Assembly (NCBI GenBank): GCA_965218775.1
Contig: CBDCLS010000005.1
Location: forward strand, 2,108,001 to 2,172,000
Length of the DNA stretch: 64,000 nucleotides
Source: CAUZIZ01 sp965218775
GTDB taxonomy: Bacteria > Acidobacteriota > UBA6911 > RPQK01 > JAJDTT01
Direction of reading: 5' to 3'
A program made the position numbers and the translations under genes. Shown here one piece after another: positions 51,980 to 60,803 of this stretch (position 1 is the stretch's first letter; the number at the start of each line of letters is the position of its first letter). The notes beneath the pieces are model-generated. The model was not told the origin of the DNA. It ran no database searches and saw only the letters and a program-made list of their open reading frames with translations.

Positions 51980-52341
51980 GCATACAAATTGCCCCGCCGA
52001 CGATTAGTAGTGCGGGTCACTTCCGCGATTCTCGCGATCGCCTCCGACTCCAAACCCTGGGCCGTGTGAAACCCCGATTCATCGTCGAACTGCACGTGCA
52101 GCCTCGAGATGACGCTCCGCCAGGCTGCGCATCCACCGCGCACCTATCTTCATTTGTGCAAACGAAAGCTTGGACTCGTAATCAATTTCGGAGTACGCCA
52201 AGTTAAGGATGGCGTCCACCGAGTTGTTAACAACCTTTGACAATCTAGCCCCAAGTTCAGTCCTTTGCGTCTTTGCGTTAAATCGAGAACGTCTTCAAAT
52301 GTCTAAGTTATTTTTGAACAACTCCTAAAGGATGAGTGACG
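51980..52341. other. Intergenic region with a GxxExxY relic
   Basis: Except for the 44-codon relic at 52109-52240 no gene was recognised in this 360-base gap. Confidence 0.4.
52109..52240 (+). pseudogene. GxxExxY-family protein, C-terminal remnant
   Basis: The frame reads RTYLHLCKRKLGLVINFG then VRQVKDGVHRVVNNL and stops. This is the C-terminus of GxxExxY proteins (PD-(D/E)XK-like fold). The naming GxxExxY motif and the nuclease-like core are missing. Confidence 0.55.
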
Positions 52342-53070
52342 ATGCGGTTGATCTTCGACGGTCACCTCGATCTTGCTTGGTCGGCGGTGTCCATGAACCG
52401 TGACCTGAACGAGCCGATAGGCTTGATTCGTTCGCGCGAGCAGGGCATGACCGATCAGTAGGGTCGCGGCAACGCGACGGTGTCTCTGCCGACGATGCGC
52501 GAAGGCGGCGTGATGATGTGCCTGCCCACGGTGCTCGCGCGCGCCCGGCGCGACGAGCAGTCGTACCTGCGCGAGGATATGTCCTACGGCACGGCGGAAA
52601 TCGCCTACGCGATGGGCCAGGCTCATCTGGCTTATTACCGTCTACTCGAACAGCAGGGGCACCTGCGCATGATCGGCAGCGCCGGTGAACTCGACGATCA
52701 CATCAACCGATTACTCCAGCGCGGCGCCGTGATCGGCGCGGTGCTGGACATCTGGATGCTCAAGCCCTGGCCACAACACTTCTTCGCTCCGGATGGTTAC
52801 AGGGCGATCGACTCCGTGCCACGCGATCAGGCGAAGCTGTCGCTGGTGGTCGATCACATCGATCACATCTGCCAACTGGCGGGGGATTGCGCGCACGTGG
52901 CGATCGGCACCGACCTGGACGGCGGCTTCGGCGCCGAACAGAGCCCGGGCGACCTCGACACGATCGCCGACTTACAAAAACTCGACGCCTTGCTTGCGAA
53001 GCGCGGTTACATCGACGCCATCTGCCACGGCAACTGGCTGCGGTTTTTCCGTGATCACTTGCCGTCCTGA
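52342..53070 (+). pseudogene. Second membrane dipeptidase, nonsense codon and internal deletion
   Basis: ATG 52342 gives MRLIFDGHLDLAWSAVSMNR (with the HxD zinc motif) and continues to MTDQ, then TAG at 52459-52461, then GRGNATVSLPTMREGGVMMC in the same frame. Later, GELDDHINRLLQRGAVIGAV joins regions that in the relative at 25563-26651 are separated by about 120 residues, so the central block with MEGADPI and the second metal-site region is deleted. The C-terminus (VDHIDHICQLAGDCAHVAIG) is normal. Both lesions make it non-functional. Confidence 0.7.
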
Positions 53071-53118
53071 CTATCCCTTAACCCGAGTAGATATGCGAAT
53101 GAGAAAGCCCCGAAAACG

Positions 53119-54216
53119 TCAGTCAGCTAGCAACGGCAATTTCACCGGCTGACCGGTCTGGTAACACTGCTGCGCGGCAAAGACGATTTCGTGAGTTTTG
53201 ACCGCGTCCTCCAGGTTGCAGTGAGACTCGACGTCGTTACGAATGCACTCCACGAAATGGTCCATCTGGCCTTGGAACGGGTGGTGGGCCACGTCGGCGC
53301 TATCAGGCAAGATAGCCGGGATTTCCACCCACGAGTTCTGCCTGGGAAACTTGTGTGACCAGATGCGATTGTCCTTCACCGTGCCTTTGTCACCGAAGAT
53401 TTCGATCGGGAGCATGTAAGGCATGACGCAACCTTGGTTGACGGACACTTTGCCCAGCGCCCCATTGGCGAACTTGATCAAGGCGATTTCCAGGTCCTCG
53501 TACTCAAGCGGTGGAGCCTCGCGCCAGGTGTTGGCCAGATAGTCGAACTCCTGCGGCCGGCCCTTGCGCAATCCGCCGCAGTAGGCGAACACCTCGACCG
53601 GATCAGCGGCCTCGAACTGGCCCGGCGCCGCGAACCAGCGGACCGCGTCGATGGCGTGGCAACCGCCGGTCAGAAATGCGCTGACCCCGGTCGACTTCTT
53701 GCGAGCGTCTTCAAAGCCGCTCCACCAACTGGCAATATCGTGCTGGTAGTCCGCCTCGCTGAAATACACCTGGCCCAGGCAATCGTCGGCGATCAGCGTC
53801 TTGAGGGTCTCGACCAAGGGGTTCCAGCGTAGCACGAAGCTGACAACGGTCTTCACCCCGGCCTGCCGCACGCCGTCGCGCATCTGCCGCAGCTCTTGGA
53901 GGCTGTTGGCCACCGGCTTTTCGATGACCAGGTGTTTGCCCGTCTCCAGGGCTGCCAGCGTGTTCTCGCAGTGCACGTGTTGGGGGGTGCAAATCGAGAC
54001 GATGTCGACACCATCGTGTTGGAGCGCCTGCTGAAAGTCGTCGTAGAGCCCGATGTCCTGCAGGTTCGCCTCCTCGGCCCGGCGGCGCGCCGAGGCCAGC
54101 TTCCGACTGGAAATCGCCACTACCCGACTCTGCGGGTTCTTCTGGAAGGCGGCAATGTGCTGCCCGGAAACCCAGCCCGCCCCGTGGACCAGCACGCCCA
54201 GTTGCTCGTCAATCAT
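53119..54216 (-). CDS. Gfo/Idh/MocA-family oxidoreductase, cytoplasmic
   Basis: There is no signal peptide. The Rossmann domain begins LGVLVHGAGWVSGQHIAAFQ and includes VDIVSICTPQHVHCENTLAA. The catalytic motif is LVIEKPVANSLQEL, and the second domain has AFLTGGCHAIDAVRWFAAPG. C-terminal QGQMDHFVECIRNDVESHCN is typical. The stop of the upstream DUF1080 gene overlaps its ATG, so the two are coupled. NAD(P)-dependent sugar oxidation is the expected reaction. Confidence 0.9.
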   Translation of the reverse strand: MIDEQLGVLVHGAGWVSGQHIAAFQKNPQSRVVAISSRKLASARRRAEEANLQDIGLYDDFQQALQHDGVDIVSICTPQHVHCENTLAALETGKHLVIEKPVANSLQELRQMRDGVRQAGVKTVVSFVLRWNPLVETLKTLIADDCLGQVYFSEADYQHDIASWWSGFEDARKKSTGVSAFLTGGCHAIDAVRWFAAPGQFEAADPVEVFAYCGGLRKGRPQEFDYLANTWREAPPLEYEDLEIALIKFANGALGKVSVNQGCVMPYMLPIEIFGDKGTVKDNRIWSHKFPRQNSWVEIPAILPDSADVAHHPFQGQMDHFVECIRNDVESHCNLEDAVKTHEIVFAAQQCYQTGQPVKLPLLAD

Positions 54217-54839
54217 CGTAGGATCTCGATCTCCTTGAACATCACCAGCATGACGTTGCCGGCGTGCATTTGCAATGCGAAATGCCCTTCGGGCCGGCTG
54301 GGATCATCCTTGAGCTCGGCCGTCTTGACGCCGTTGACGTGCACCACGATGTCCCCGTGGTGCGCCGCAATCGTCATCTCGTTCCAATCACTGGCCTTGG
54401 CGAACTTCTTCTCTTGCTCGGGCGTCGGTTTGTCCAGCCAGGTGCGGCCATAGCTCTCGTAAATGCCGCCGGTGCCGCTACCGGGCTGACCGACTTGGAC
54501 CTGGAGTCCGTGCGCCTCGTCGGGCTCTTTGATGATCGTGCGGATGTAGAATCCGCTGTCACCCGAGAGGCACTTGAATTTTAGCCTCACGGTGAAGTCC
54601 TTGAACTGCTTGTCGCTCACCAGCAGACCGTACAAGCGGGTCTTGTTGGCCCGACCGACGAACGTGCCGTCCTCGACGGTCCAATCCCCCTCTCCAACCT
54701 TGTGCCAGCCAGCGAAGGTCTTGCCGTCCATGAGAGGTTTCCAGGTCGGCTTTTTCTCTGCCGCCGCCAGGACGTTGGGATGCAAGAGGGCAGCGAAGAG
54801 CAACAGCAAGCCGGCAAAGGCGCCTTGGGGACACTTCAT
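54213..54839 (-). CDS. DUF1080 (3-keto-disaccharide hydrolase-like) exported protein
   Basis: A signal peptide (AFAGLLLLFAALLHPNVLAA) is followed by the DUF1080 sandwich: WKPLMDGKTFAGWHKVGEGD, TVEDGTFVGRAN, FTVRLKFKCLSGDSGFYIRT and DWNEMTIAAHHGDIVVHVNG, ending GNVMLVMFKEIEILR. Its end overlaps the start of the oxidoreductase at 54216. Coupling of DUF1080 with Gfo/Idh fits the proposed 3-ketoglycoside pathway, in which the oxidoreductase makes a 3-keto sugar and the DUF1080 enzyme cleaves it. Confidence 0.88.
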   Translation of the reverse strand: MKCPQGAFAGLLLLFAALLHPNVLAAAEKKPTWKPLMDGKTFAGWHKVGEGDWTVEDGTFVGRANKTRLYGLLVSDKQFKDFTVRLKFKCLSGDSGFYIRTIIKEPDEAHGLQVQVGQPGSGTGGIYESYGRTWLDKPTPEQEKKFAKASDWNEMTIAAHHGDIVVHVNGVKTAELKDDPSRPEGHFALQMHAGNVMLVMFKEIEILR

Positions 54840-54859
54840 GGGATGCTCCTTGATCTAGG

Positions 54860-55081
54860 TCAACCGCGGACCAGGCGCGGGGCGAGGTTGTTCTGGCCGC
54901 CGACATCGGTCAGGCGGTTATCGCGGCCCTCGAAAAAGTAGGTCAATTGTTCGTGGTCGATTCCCATCAGGCCGAGCATGGTCGCGTGCAGGTCGTTCAC
55001 GTGGACCTCGTACTCGTCCGTTTCGCCATACGCCAGGCCCCCTCGAACACCACCGCCGGCCAGCCAAATCGTGTACCCTTC
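54860..55081 (-). pseudogene. DUF1501 protein, C-terminal remnant
   Basis: From 55081 the frame gives EGYTIWLAGGGVRGGLAYGE, VNDLHATMLGLMGIDHEQLT and RDNRLTDVGGQ, which is the DUF1501 C-terminus. Upstream of 55081 the frame enters unrelated sequence leading to the IS110 gene, so insertion or deletion removed the first three quarters. It lies 20 bases upstream of the DUF1080 gene in the same direction. Confidence 0.7.
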
Positions 55082-55303
55082 CGCAGGTATTGTCAAGTTA
55101 AGGGAAATTCCCGCGTTGTCGAGGCGAAAACGGTCTACTCTGGAACGAAGAATCAACAACTTAGAGACTGCCATGAAGTACTCACAGTGGGCTCAACCCG
55201 TTAACTTGATAATCATCTAGACGGCTCCCTCCGAGTCAGACCCAAAGGACATCCTAGGGATCTGACTCAGAATGAAAGTGTCATTTTTCAAGGAGGGAGC
55301 ACG

Positions 55304-56319
55304 ATGCAACTGTACGCTGGAATCGATCTCCACAGCAACAACTTGGTCCTGGCAAGTGTGGATGAGAAGGGACGACGCCTTTTCAAGCGGAGGTTGGCCA
55401 ACGACCTGGGACTGTTGCTGAAGGTGTTGGAGCCCTATCGAGAGGAGCTGGTAGCCGTGGGAGTGGAATCGACCTACAACTGGTACTGGTTGGTGGACGG
55501 GCTGCAGGAAGCGGGCAACGAGGTCCAGCTGGTCAACACCGCGGCCATCCGGCAGTACGAGGGACTCAAACACCGCTCGGACGAGGATGAGGCTTTCTGG
55601 ATCGCCCATTTGATGTCACTGGGAATTCTTCCCACAGGGTACATCTGCCCTCCCGGTATCCGGGCCGTACGAGATCTGCTGCGCAAACGTCTGCATCTGG
55701 TTCGCCACCGGACGTCGCATCTATTGTCGGTTCAGAACCTGTACGCCCGTCATCGGGGTGAGAAAGTGAGCGGAGCGGCCATCAAGTCGATGGAGTTGGA
55801 TCGAGCCAGCCAAGAGTTCTGCGATGCGCATCTGGTGCTGAGCCTGGAGAGCAGCCTGAGTACGATCGCGCATTTGGGCGAGTGGATCGAGCGGCTCGAG
55901 GGGCAGGTGCCAAGAGTCTGCGGCTGCGACCGGAGTTCCGACTCTTACAAAGCGTCTGTGGAGTGGGAAAGATCTTGGCGATGACGATTGCTCTGGAGAC
56001 ACACACCCTCGAGCGATTTCGCAAAGTAGGCGACTATGCCTCCTACTGTCGATGCGTCAAGAGTGAACGCTTCAGCAATGGCAAGAAAAAAGGAGAGGGC
56101 AATCGAAAAAACGGCAACCGCTACTTGGCCTGGAGCTATCAGGAAGCGGCTCATTATGCGGTTCGCAACTATGAGGCTCCTCGTCGTTACTATCAACGCA
56201 AGGCCGCACGCACGAATGCATTCGTGGCTTGGAAGGCCTTGGCTCACAAGCTGTGCCGGGGGAGCTATTTCGTGATGCGCGATCAAGTCCGTTTTTCCTC
56301 AGCTCTGTTGTTTGGCTGA
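55304..56319 (+). pseudogene. IS110-family transposase, frameshifted
   Basis: The N-terminal DEDD domain reads MQLYAGIDLHSNNLVLASVD, ELVAVGVESTYNWYWLVDGL and EVQLVNTAAIRQYEGLKHRS DED. The frame breaks near 55905-55915: after EGQVP the continuing sequence KSLRLRPEFRLLQSVCGVGK is in the +1 frame. The C-terminal transposase_20 domain with its serine region (MTIALETHTLERFRKVGDYA) runs to 56319. An AGGAGGGAG site precedes ATG 55304. IS110 elements lack inverted repeats, so ends are not defined. The frameshift inactivates it unless it is a sequencing error. Confidence 0.8.
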
Positions 56320-56923
56320 GGATTGGGGACGGGCGGCCGAGCCCGTGGTACTGTTAGCCGAGAAGGCTGGTAACTTGATTGGAAAGCCCCCGTCCCACTT
56401 ATTACAGCGTCTGGGTTTGAGGCGGTACTCCGCCCTGGCTGTGAGCCCAAAACGGTCTGGACACTCCCTCGGGGGTGAGCCATTGAACTTGTATGCAAAG
56501 AGCAACTGGACACGGCTGGGAACCGAAGTTTTTCTGGGGCGTGCACGAGGCGCGCCTGGGGTGAAGACACTGAGCAGCGAGTCCTTATCGACCGCTGCAG
56601 TCTTCGCCTAGATCCTGATGGGTGACTGGTCCGGAGTCTACAACTCCTGAGGCCGCCACAAAGAAAAATACGGGTGCGGAGGCGAATCAGGCCGAACCTT
56701 GCCGGATCATCGATGGCCTAACGGCCATCGAACTGGGATTCTTATTGCCTGTTGACCGGGAGCCGTCTAATGGGTGATAGTACCTCTGGAAACGAGGAAG
56801 AATGGGGATCCAGAAATGGAGCCACTGAGGCATGAGAAACTCGTCCATGATGAAACGCAAATGACGCAGAATCGGCGGATATTCGCGGAATATTCTCGCG
56901 CAGAGGCGCGGAGGAGATTGAAA
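56320..56923. other. Non-coding region downstream of IS110
   Basis: The region probably contains the right end of the IS110 element and the promoter of the next gene. A perfect hairpin CGATGGCC-TAAC-GGCCATCG lies near 56711-56730. No gene was recognised. Confidence 0.4.
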
Positions 56924-58489
56924 GTGAACGGCACAACAAATCGTCGCACATTTTCGAATCATATCCTCTTGATAACAGCAGCAGCAGCCATGCTACCGAT
57001 GGTACCAGCTTTCGGGGGTCAGAAGAGCACGGATGAGGCCGTTCATATCGGGTCACGTCGCGAGTTGTTCCTGGACGACTTCATGATCGAGCAGCTCTCA
57101 GGCAAAACCAATCTTCGGCTACATCATCCGGTCTTTCGCGAGGTCGTGATCGAACATGACGCACCATGGGAAGGAACCGCCTGCGGATACCACACCGTAC
57201 TACAAGATGGCGACACCTACCGCATGTACTATCGTGGTTGGAACTTCAACACCCTGCCGGGCAAACTCGAAGTCGACAGCAAACCGGTCGCCTGTTATGC
57301 CGAAAGCCAGGATGGAATTCACTGGGTCAAGCCGGACCTCGGCATCATCGAATACGAAGGATCGAAACAAAACAACATCATTGTGGATGGAATCGGCACT
57401 CACAATTTCATGCCTGTGATCGACGAGAACCCCGCATGCCCGAGGGAGGAACGCTACAAGGCATTGGCCGGCTACAAAGCGGAGGGTGGACTGTTTGCCT
57501 ATAAGTCCCCGGATGGCATCCACTGGTCCTTGATGCAGGAAAAGCCCGTTATCACCAACGGTGCCTTTGATTCTGCCAACCTTGCCTTCTGGGATCCCAG
57601 CATGGGCAAGTACCGTGCCTATTGGCGAACCTTCACCGCCGGCGTCACCGAAAAGGACAATTGGAAACCGGCTGGATACCGAGCCATTCGAACCGCCACT
57701 TCTGCAGACTTCCTTCACTGGGACAACGAAGCTGATTTGACCTATGTCGATTCACCGGATGAGCATCTGTATATAAACAACGTGGCACCCTACTACCGAG
57801 CGCCCCACATCCTGGTCGGAACACCGGAACGATATATCGATCGAGGTTGGTCACCATCGATGAAAGCTCTTCCGGACCTCGAGAAACGAGAATTAAGAGC
57901 CAGCTCGGAGCAACGCTATGGGACTGCTTTGACCGAAACCCTGATTATGGCAAGCCGTGATGGTGTGAAGTTCAAGCGCTGGAATGAAGCGTTTATTCGA
58001 CCTGGCATTCAACGTGATGATTCGTGGTATTACGCTCACCAGGCAGTGGCCTGGAACATGCTGGAAACGAAATCGACCCAACCAGGAGCTCCGAATGAAC
58101 TGTCTTTCTATGCGTCGTCGGGTTATTGGCACGGCAAAGGTGTAAAAATGAGCCGGTACACATTACGCCTTGATGGGTTTGTCTCGGCATCGGCACCCAT
58201 GAAGGGTGGCGAGTTGGTGACCCGAGTTTTGACGTTTGAAGGAAGCAGGTTAAACGTGAATTTTGCCACGTCGGCGGCTGGCACCCTAAAGGTTGAAATA
58301 CAGGATGCTAAAGGCAATCCAATCCCTGGCTACTCGCTGAAAGAAGCGGATGAGACCTTCGGGGATGAAATCGATCGAACGGTTTCGTGGAACGGTTCAA
58401 CGGATGTCAGCGGGATTGTGGGTAAGCCTGTGCGTCTGCGGTTTACCTTGCAGGATGCCGATCTTTATGCGTTTCAGTTTATTGATTAG
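56924..58489 (+). CDS. Exported propeller protein, GH32/43-like, paralog of 42446-44044
   Basis: GTG 56924 follows GGAGGAG and opens NGTTNRRTFSNHILLITAAA, an export signal. The body contains RRELFLDDFMIEQLSGKTNL, YRMYYRGWNFNTLPG, AESQDGIHWVKPDLGIIEYE, YKSPDGIHWSLMQEKPVI and MASRDGVKFKRWNEAFIRPG. It closes with the shared domain LKVEIQDAKGNPIPGY and VRLRFTLQDADLYAFQFID. It is expected to bind or cleave glycans; the catalytic residues are unverified. The upstream ATG at 56774 would place 50 residues in front of the signal and is rejected. Confidence 0.78.
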   Translation: MNGTTNRRTFSNHILLITAAAAMLPMVPAFGGQKSTDEAVHIGSRRELFLDDFMIEQLSGKTNLRLHHPVFREVVIEHDAPWEGTACGYHTVLQDGDTYRMYYRGWNFNTLPGKLEVDSKPVACYAESQDGIHWVKPDLGIIEYEGSKQNNIIVDGIGTHNFMPVIDENPACPREERYKALAGYKAEGGLFAYKSPDGIHWSLMQEKPVITNGAFDSANLAFWDPSMGKYRAYWRTFTAGVTEKDNWKPAGYRAIRTATSADFLHWDNEADLTYVDSPDEHLYINNVAPYYRAPHILVGTPERYIDRGWSPSMKALPDLEKRELRASSEQRYGTALTETLIMASRDGVKFKRWNEAFIRPGIQRDDSWYYAHQAVAWNMLETKSTQPGAPNELSFYASSGYWHGKGVKMSRYTLRLDGFVSASAPMKGGELVTRVLTFEGSRLNVNFATSAAGTLKVEIQDAKGNPIPGYSLKEADETFGDEIDRTVSWNGSTDVSGIVGKPVRLRFTLQDADLYAFQFID

Positions 58490-58541
58490 GAGCCCAATAC
58501 CCCGAAGACCGTGAACTCCTCTCAGCCTTTGATGAGGGCGT

Positions 58542-58767
58542 TTATTCTGCCAGTCGCCATCCCGATTCGTCAGCGCTCAGGGCGGTGTGGCCCTTGTAGC
58601 GGTCATTCACGACCTGCATTTCTTCGATGGTGTCAAAGTAGCCGACGACGAAGGCGGCGCTGAAGGTTCGCCGACCTTGATCGGCCAGCCGCCAAACTGC
58701 AGGATGAAGATCACGATCCCGGGCCGCTGATTGCACCACGCCTCGTAGACGACCGAGGGTTGGAGGG
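58542..58767 (-). pseudogene. C-terminal fragment of an unidentified exported enzyme, truncated at the IS1380 target site
   Basis: The minus strand carries SVVYEAWCNQRPGIVIFIL, then in the next frame AAFVVGYFDTIEEMQVVNDR and YKGHTALSADESGWRLAE before the stop at 58542. These look like one protein broken by an indel near 58660. The upstream end meets the IS1380 insertion at 58768. Family not identified. Confidence 0.4.
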
Positions 58768-58771
58768 CTAG

Positions 58772-60461
58772 CCCGGATTTCTCAAGGATAAGAAAAAGCA
58801 GTCAGCTCAGTGTGGTATAAAGTCTGTGTTAACAAAGACTTAACAAACACAAGGAGCTGACTACTATGACGACAGAGTGTATCGCTTCTAAGCTGGAGTT
58901 TCAAGGGCTGGAGGGTCGCCGAGTCGAGGCAGAATTCAACGGGGGACAGATCACCTCAGACGCCGGAGGGTTGCTGTTACGGGAGGTGGAGAACCGCTAT
59001 GGGTTCATTCGCGGCTTGGCCGCCTGCTTTGGGGACCGGCGCGATCCTCGCTTCACCGAGTTCAGTGTGGAGGATCTGGTGGGGCAGCGGATTTATGGAC
59101 TGGCCTTGGGCTATGAGGATCTCAACGATCATGAGGAGCTACGGACGGATCCGCTGATGGCGGTGTTGGTGGGCAAGGAAGATCCCTTGGGGAGGGATCG
59201 GCGAGCGGAAGCGGATCGGGGCAAGGCGTGTGCGGGCAAGAGCACACTCAATCGTTTGGAGTTGTCCTCGGTGACGCAGGATAAATATCGCAAGACGCCG
59301 GTGGATGAAGCGGCGGTGGAAGCATTTTTGGTGGAGCAGTTCATTCGGGTGCGAGGCGGGAAACCCAAGGAGCTGGTGTTGGACCTGGATGCGACGGATG
59401 ATCCGCTGCACGGAGAGCAGGAGGGTCGTTTCTACCATGGCTACTACCGGTGTTACTGCTACCTGCCCCTGTATGTGTTTTGCGAGGGGTATGTGCTGGG
59501 GTCCAAGCTACGGGTGTCGAATCTGGATGGCTCCGAAGGAGCGGTCCAGGAGATGGAGCGGATCGTGGGACAACTGCGGGCGAAGTGGCCGAAGGTCCGC
59601 ATTACGCTGCGGGCGGACAGCAGCTTTGCGCGCGAGGCGTTGATGAAATGGTGTGAGGAGCATCGAGTGGATTACGTCTTCGGTCTGGCCCGCAATCAGC
59701 GCTTAGAGGGGACCCTGGAGTCGGAGCTGGAACAGGCCCAGGCGCTTCAACAAGCGAGCGGCAGCAGCGCCCGAGTCTATAAGGACTTTCGTTACCAGAC
59801 GCACAAGAGCTGGAGTCAAGAGCGGCGAGTGGTGGGCAAGGCCGAGTCCACGGGTAAGGGATCCAATCCCCGCTTTGTCGTCACCTCGCTGGGAGCGAAG
59901 CGGTGGCCCGCCCAAAAGCTGTACGAGCAGCTGTACTGCGCGCGAGGGGAGGCGGAGAATCGGATCAAGGAACAGCAGCTGGAGCTGTTTGCCGATCGGA
60001 CCTCGACGCACCTCATCAAGAGCAATCAGCTGCGGTTGTGGTTCTCCTCGGTGGCCTATAATCTGCTGCACACGTTGAGGCGTGTCGCTTTGAAGGGGAC
60101 CCAGTGGGCGAAGGCGCAATGCCAGACAATTCGCCTCAAACTGTTGAAGATAGGAGGCCAGATTCGGGTCAGTGTCCGGCGGGTGAGTCTGTCCTTGAGC
60201 GAGGGTTATCCTTACCAAGCACTCTATGCCCAAGCCTTGGCCCAGCTTCAACAGCTCGGTTGAGCCAAGGAAAGTCGGAAATCCCAGCCGTCTGCAACTG
60301 AGGCGCCTGAGGTGTGTCTGAAAAACCGGTTTTCCGCGCTCGACACAGGCCTCACGACGCCTGTCGTACTCTGCACCGCCCTCAGCGGCGCCTTTGACCC
60401 AGACCGGCGTCGAGAAATCGACTAAAATCGCCCTTTCGGCTTTCTCCTTGAGAAATCCGGG
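58772..60461. mobile_element. IS1380-family insertion sequence, complete, CTAG target duplication
   Basis: Left end CCCGGATTTCTCAAGGA and right end TCCTTGAGAAATCCGGG are perfect 17-bp inverted repeats. CTAG flanks them at 58768-58771 and 60462-60465. The 1690-bp length and single transposase gene fit IS1380. Its 13-base tip differs by one base from the tips of the 175-bp MITEs at 39457 and 40303. Confidence 0.9.
58866..60263 (+). CDS. IS1380-family transposase
   Basis: The 465-residue protein begins with the family pattern RRVEAEFNGGQITSDAGGLL. The DDE residues are seen in LVLDLDATDDPLHGEQEG (first Asp), ITLRADSSFAREALMKWCEE (second Asp) and ARGEAENRIKEQQLELFADR (Glu, with the typical RGxxExxIKE). 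The C-terminal half contains SNQLRLWFSSVAYNLLHTLR. ATG 58866 follows AAGGAGCTGAC. The gene has no frameshift or stop and should be active. It is the only complete DDE transposase in the window and the best candidate for moving the 175-bp MITEs. Confidence 0.92.
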   Translation: MTTECIASKLEFQGLEGRRVEAEFNGGQITSDAGGLLLREVENRYGFIRGLAACFGDRRDPRFTEFSVEDLVGQRIYGLALGYEDLNDHEELRTDPLMAVLVGKEDPLGRDRRAEADRGKACAGKSTLNRLELSSVTQDKYRKTPVDEAAVEAFLVEQFIRVRGGKPKELVLDLDATDDPLHGEQEGRFYHGYYRCYCYLPLYVFCEGYVLGSKLRVSNLDGSEGAVQEMERIVGQLRAKWPKVRITLRADSSFAREALMKWCEEHRVDYVFGLARNQRLEGTLESELEQAQALQQASGSSARVYKDFRYQTHKSWSQERRVVGKAESTGKGSNPRFVVTSLGAKRWPAQKLYEQLYCARGEAENRIKEQQLELFADRTSTHLIKSNQLRLWFSSVAYNLLHTLRRVALKGTQWAKAQCQTIRLKLLKIGGQIRVSVRRVSLSLSEGYPYQALYAQALAQLQQLG

Positions 60462-60465
60462 CTAG

Positions 60466-60803
60466 CCGGGATAATGCATAAATCCTAATTTTCCCCTGGT
60501 TCTTTGTCGAGACAGGAAGATCGTCTTTGGAATTGGTTCGCATGGCGGTGTTGGGAGGGCGATCGTCGGGAGACTGCGGCCTCTTCCCGAGTTTTTTCGA
60601 TCTATACCAAACGTCTGCACCTTGCTCAGTGAGCGCCCACCCTCCCCAGGGCATGCACGTCGTCAGCTGCGACCACGGCAATGCTAGCTCGGCAGCGGTG
60701 TTTGGAATGGACGATCAGCTCTTCAGTTGACCGTGACCACGATCAAACTTCTGCTTAATCACTTCTGGTCGACAACTGTCTGCGGGTGGCGATCTGACTT
60801 CCG
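60466..60803. other. Gene-poor gap right of IS1380
   Basis: Both strands carry short, protein-like but unidentified frames (for example DVWYRSKKLGKRPQ on the minus strand). This flank may be the other side of the gene broken by the IS1380 insertion, but no homology to 58542-58767 is evident. Confidence 0.3.
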
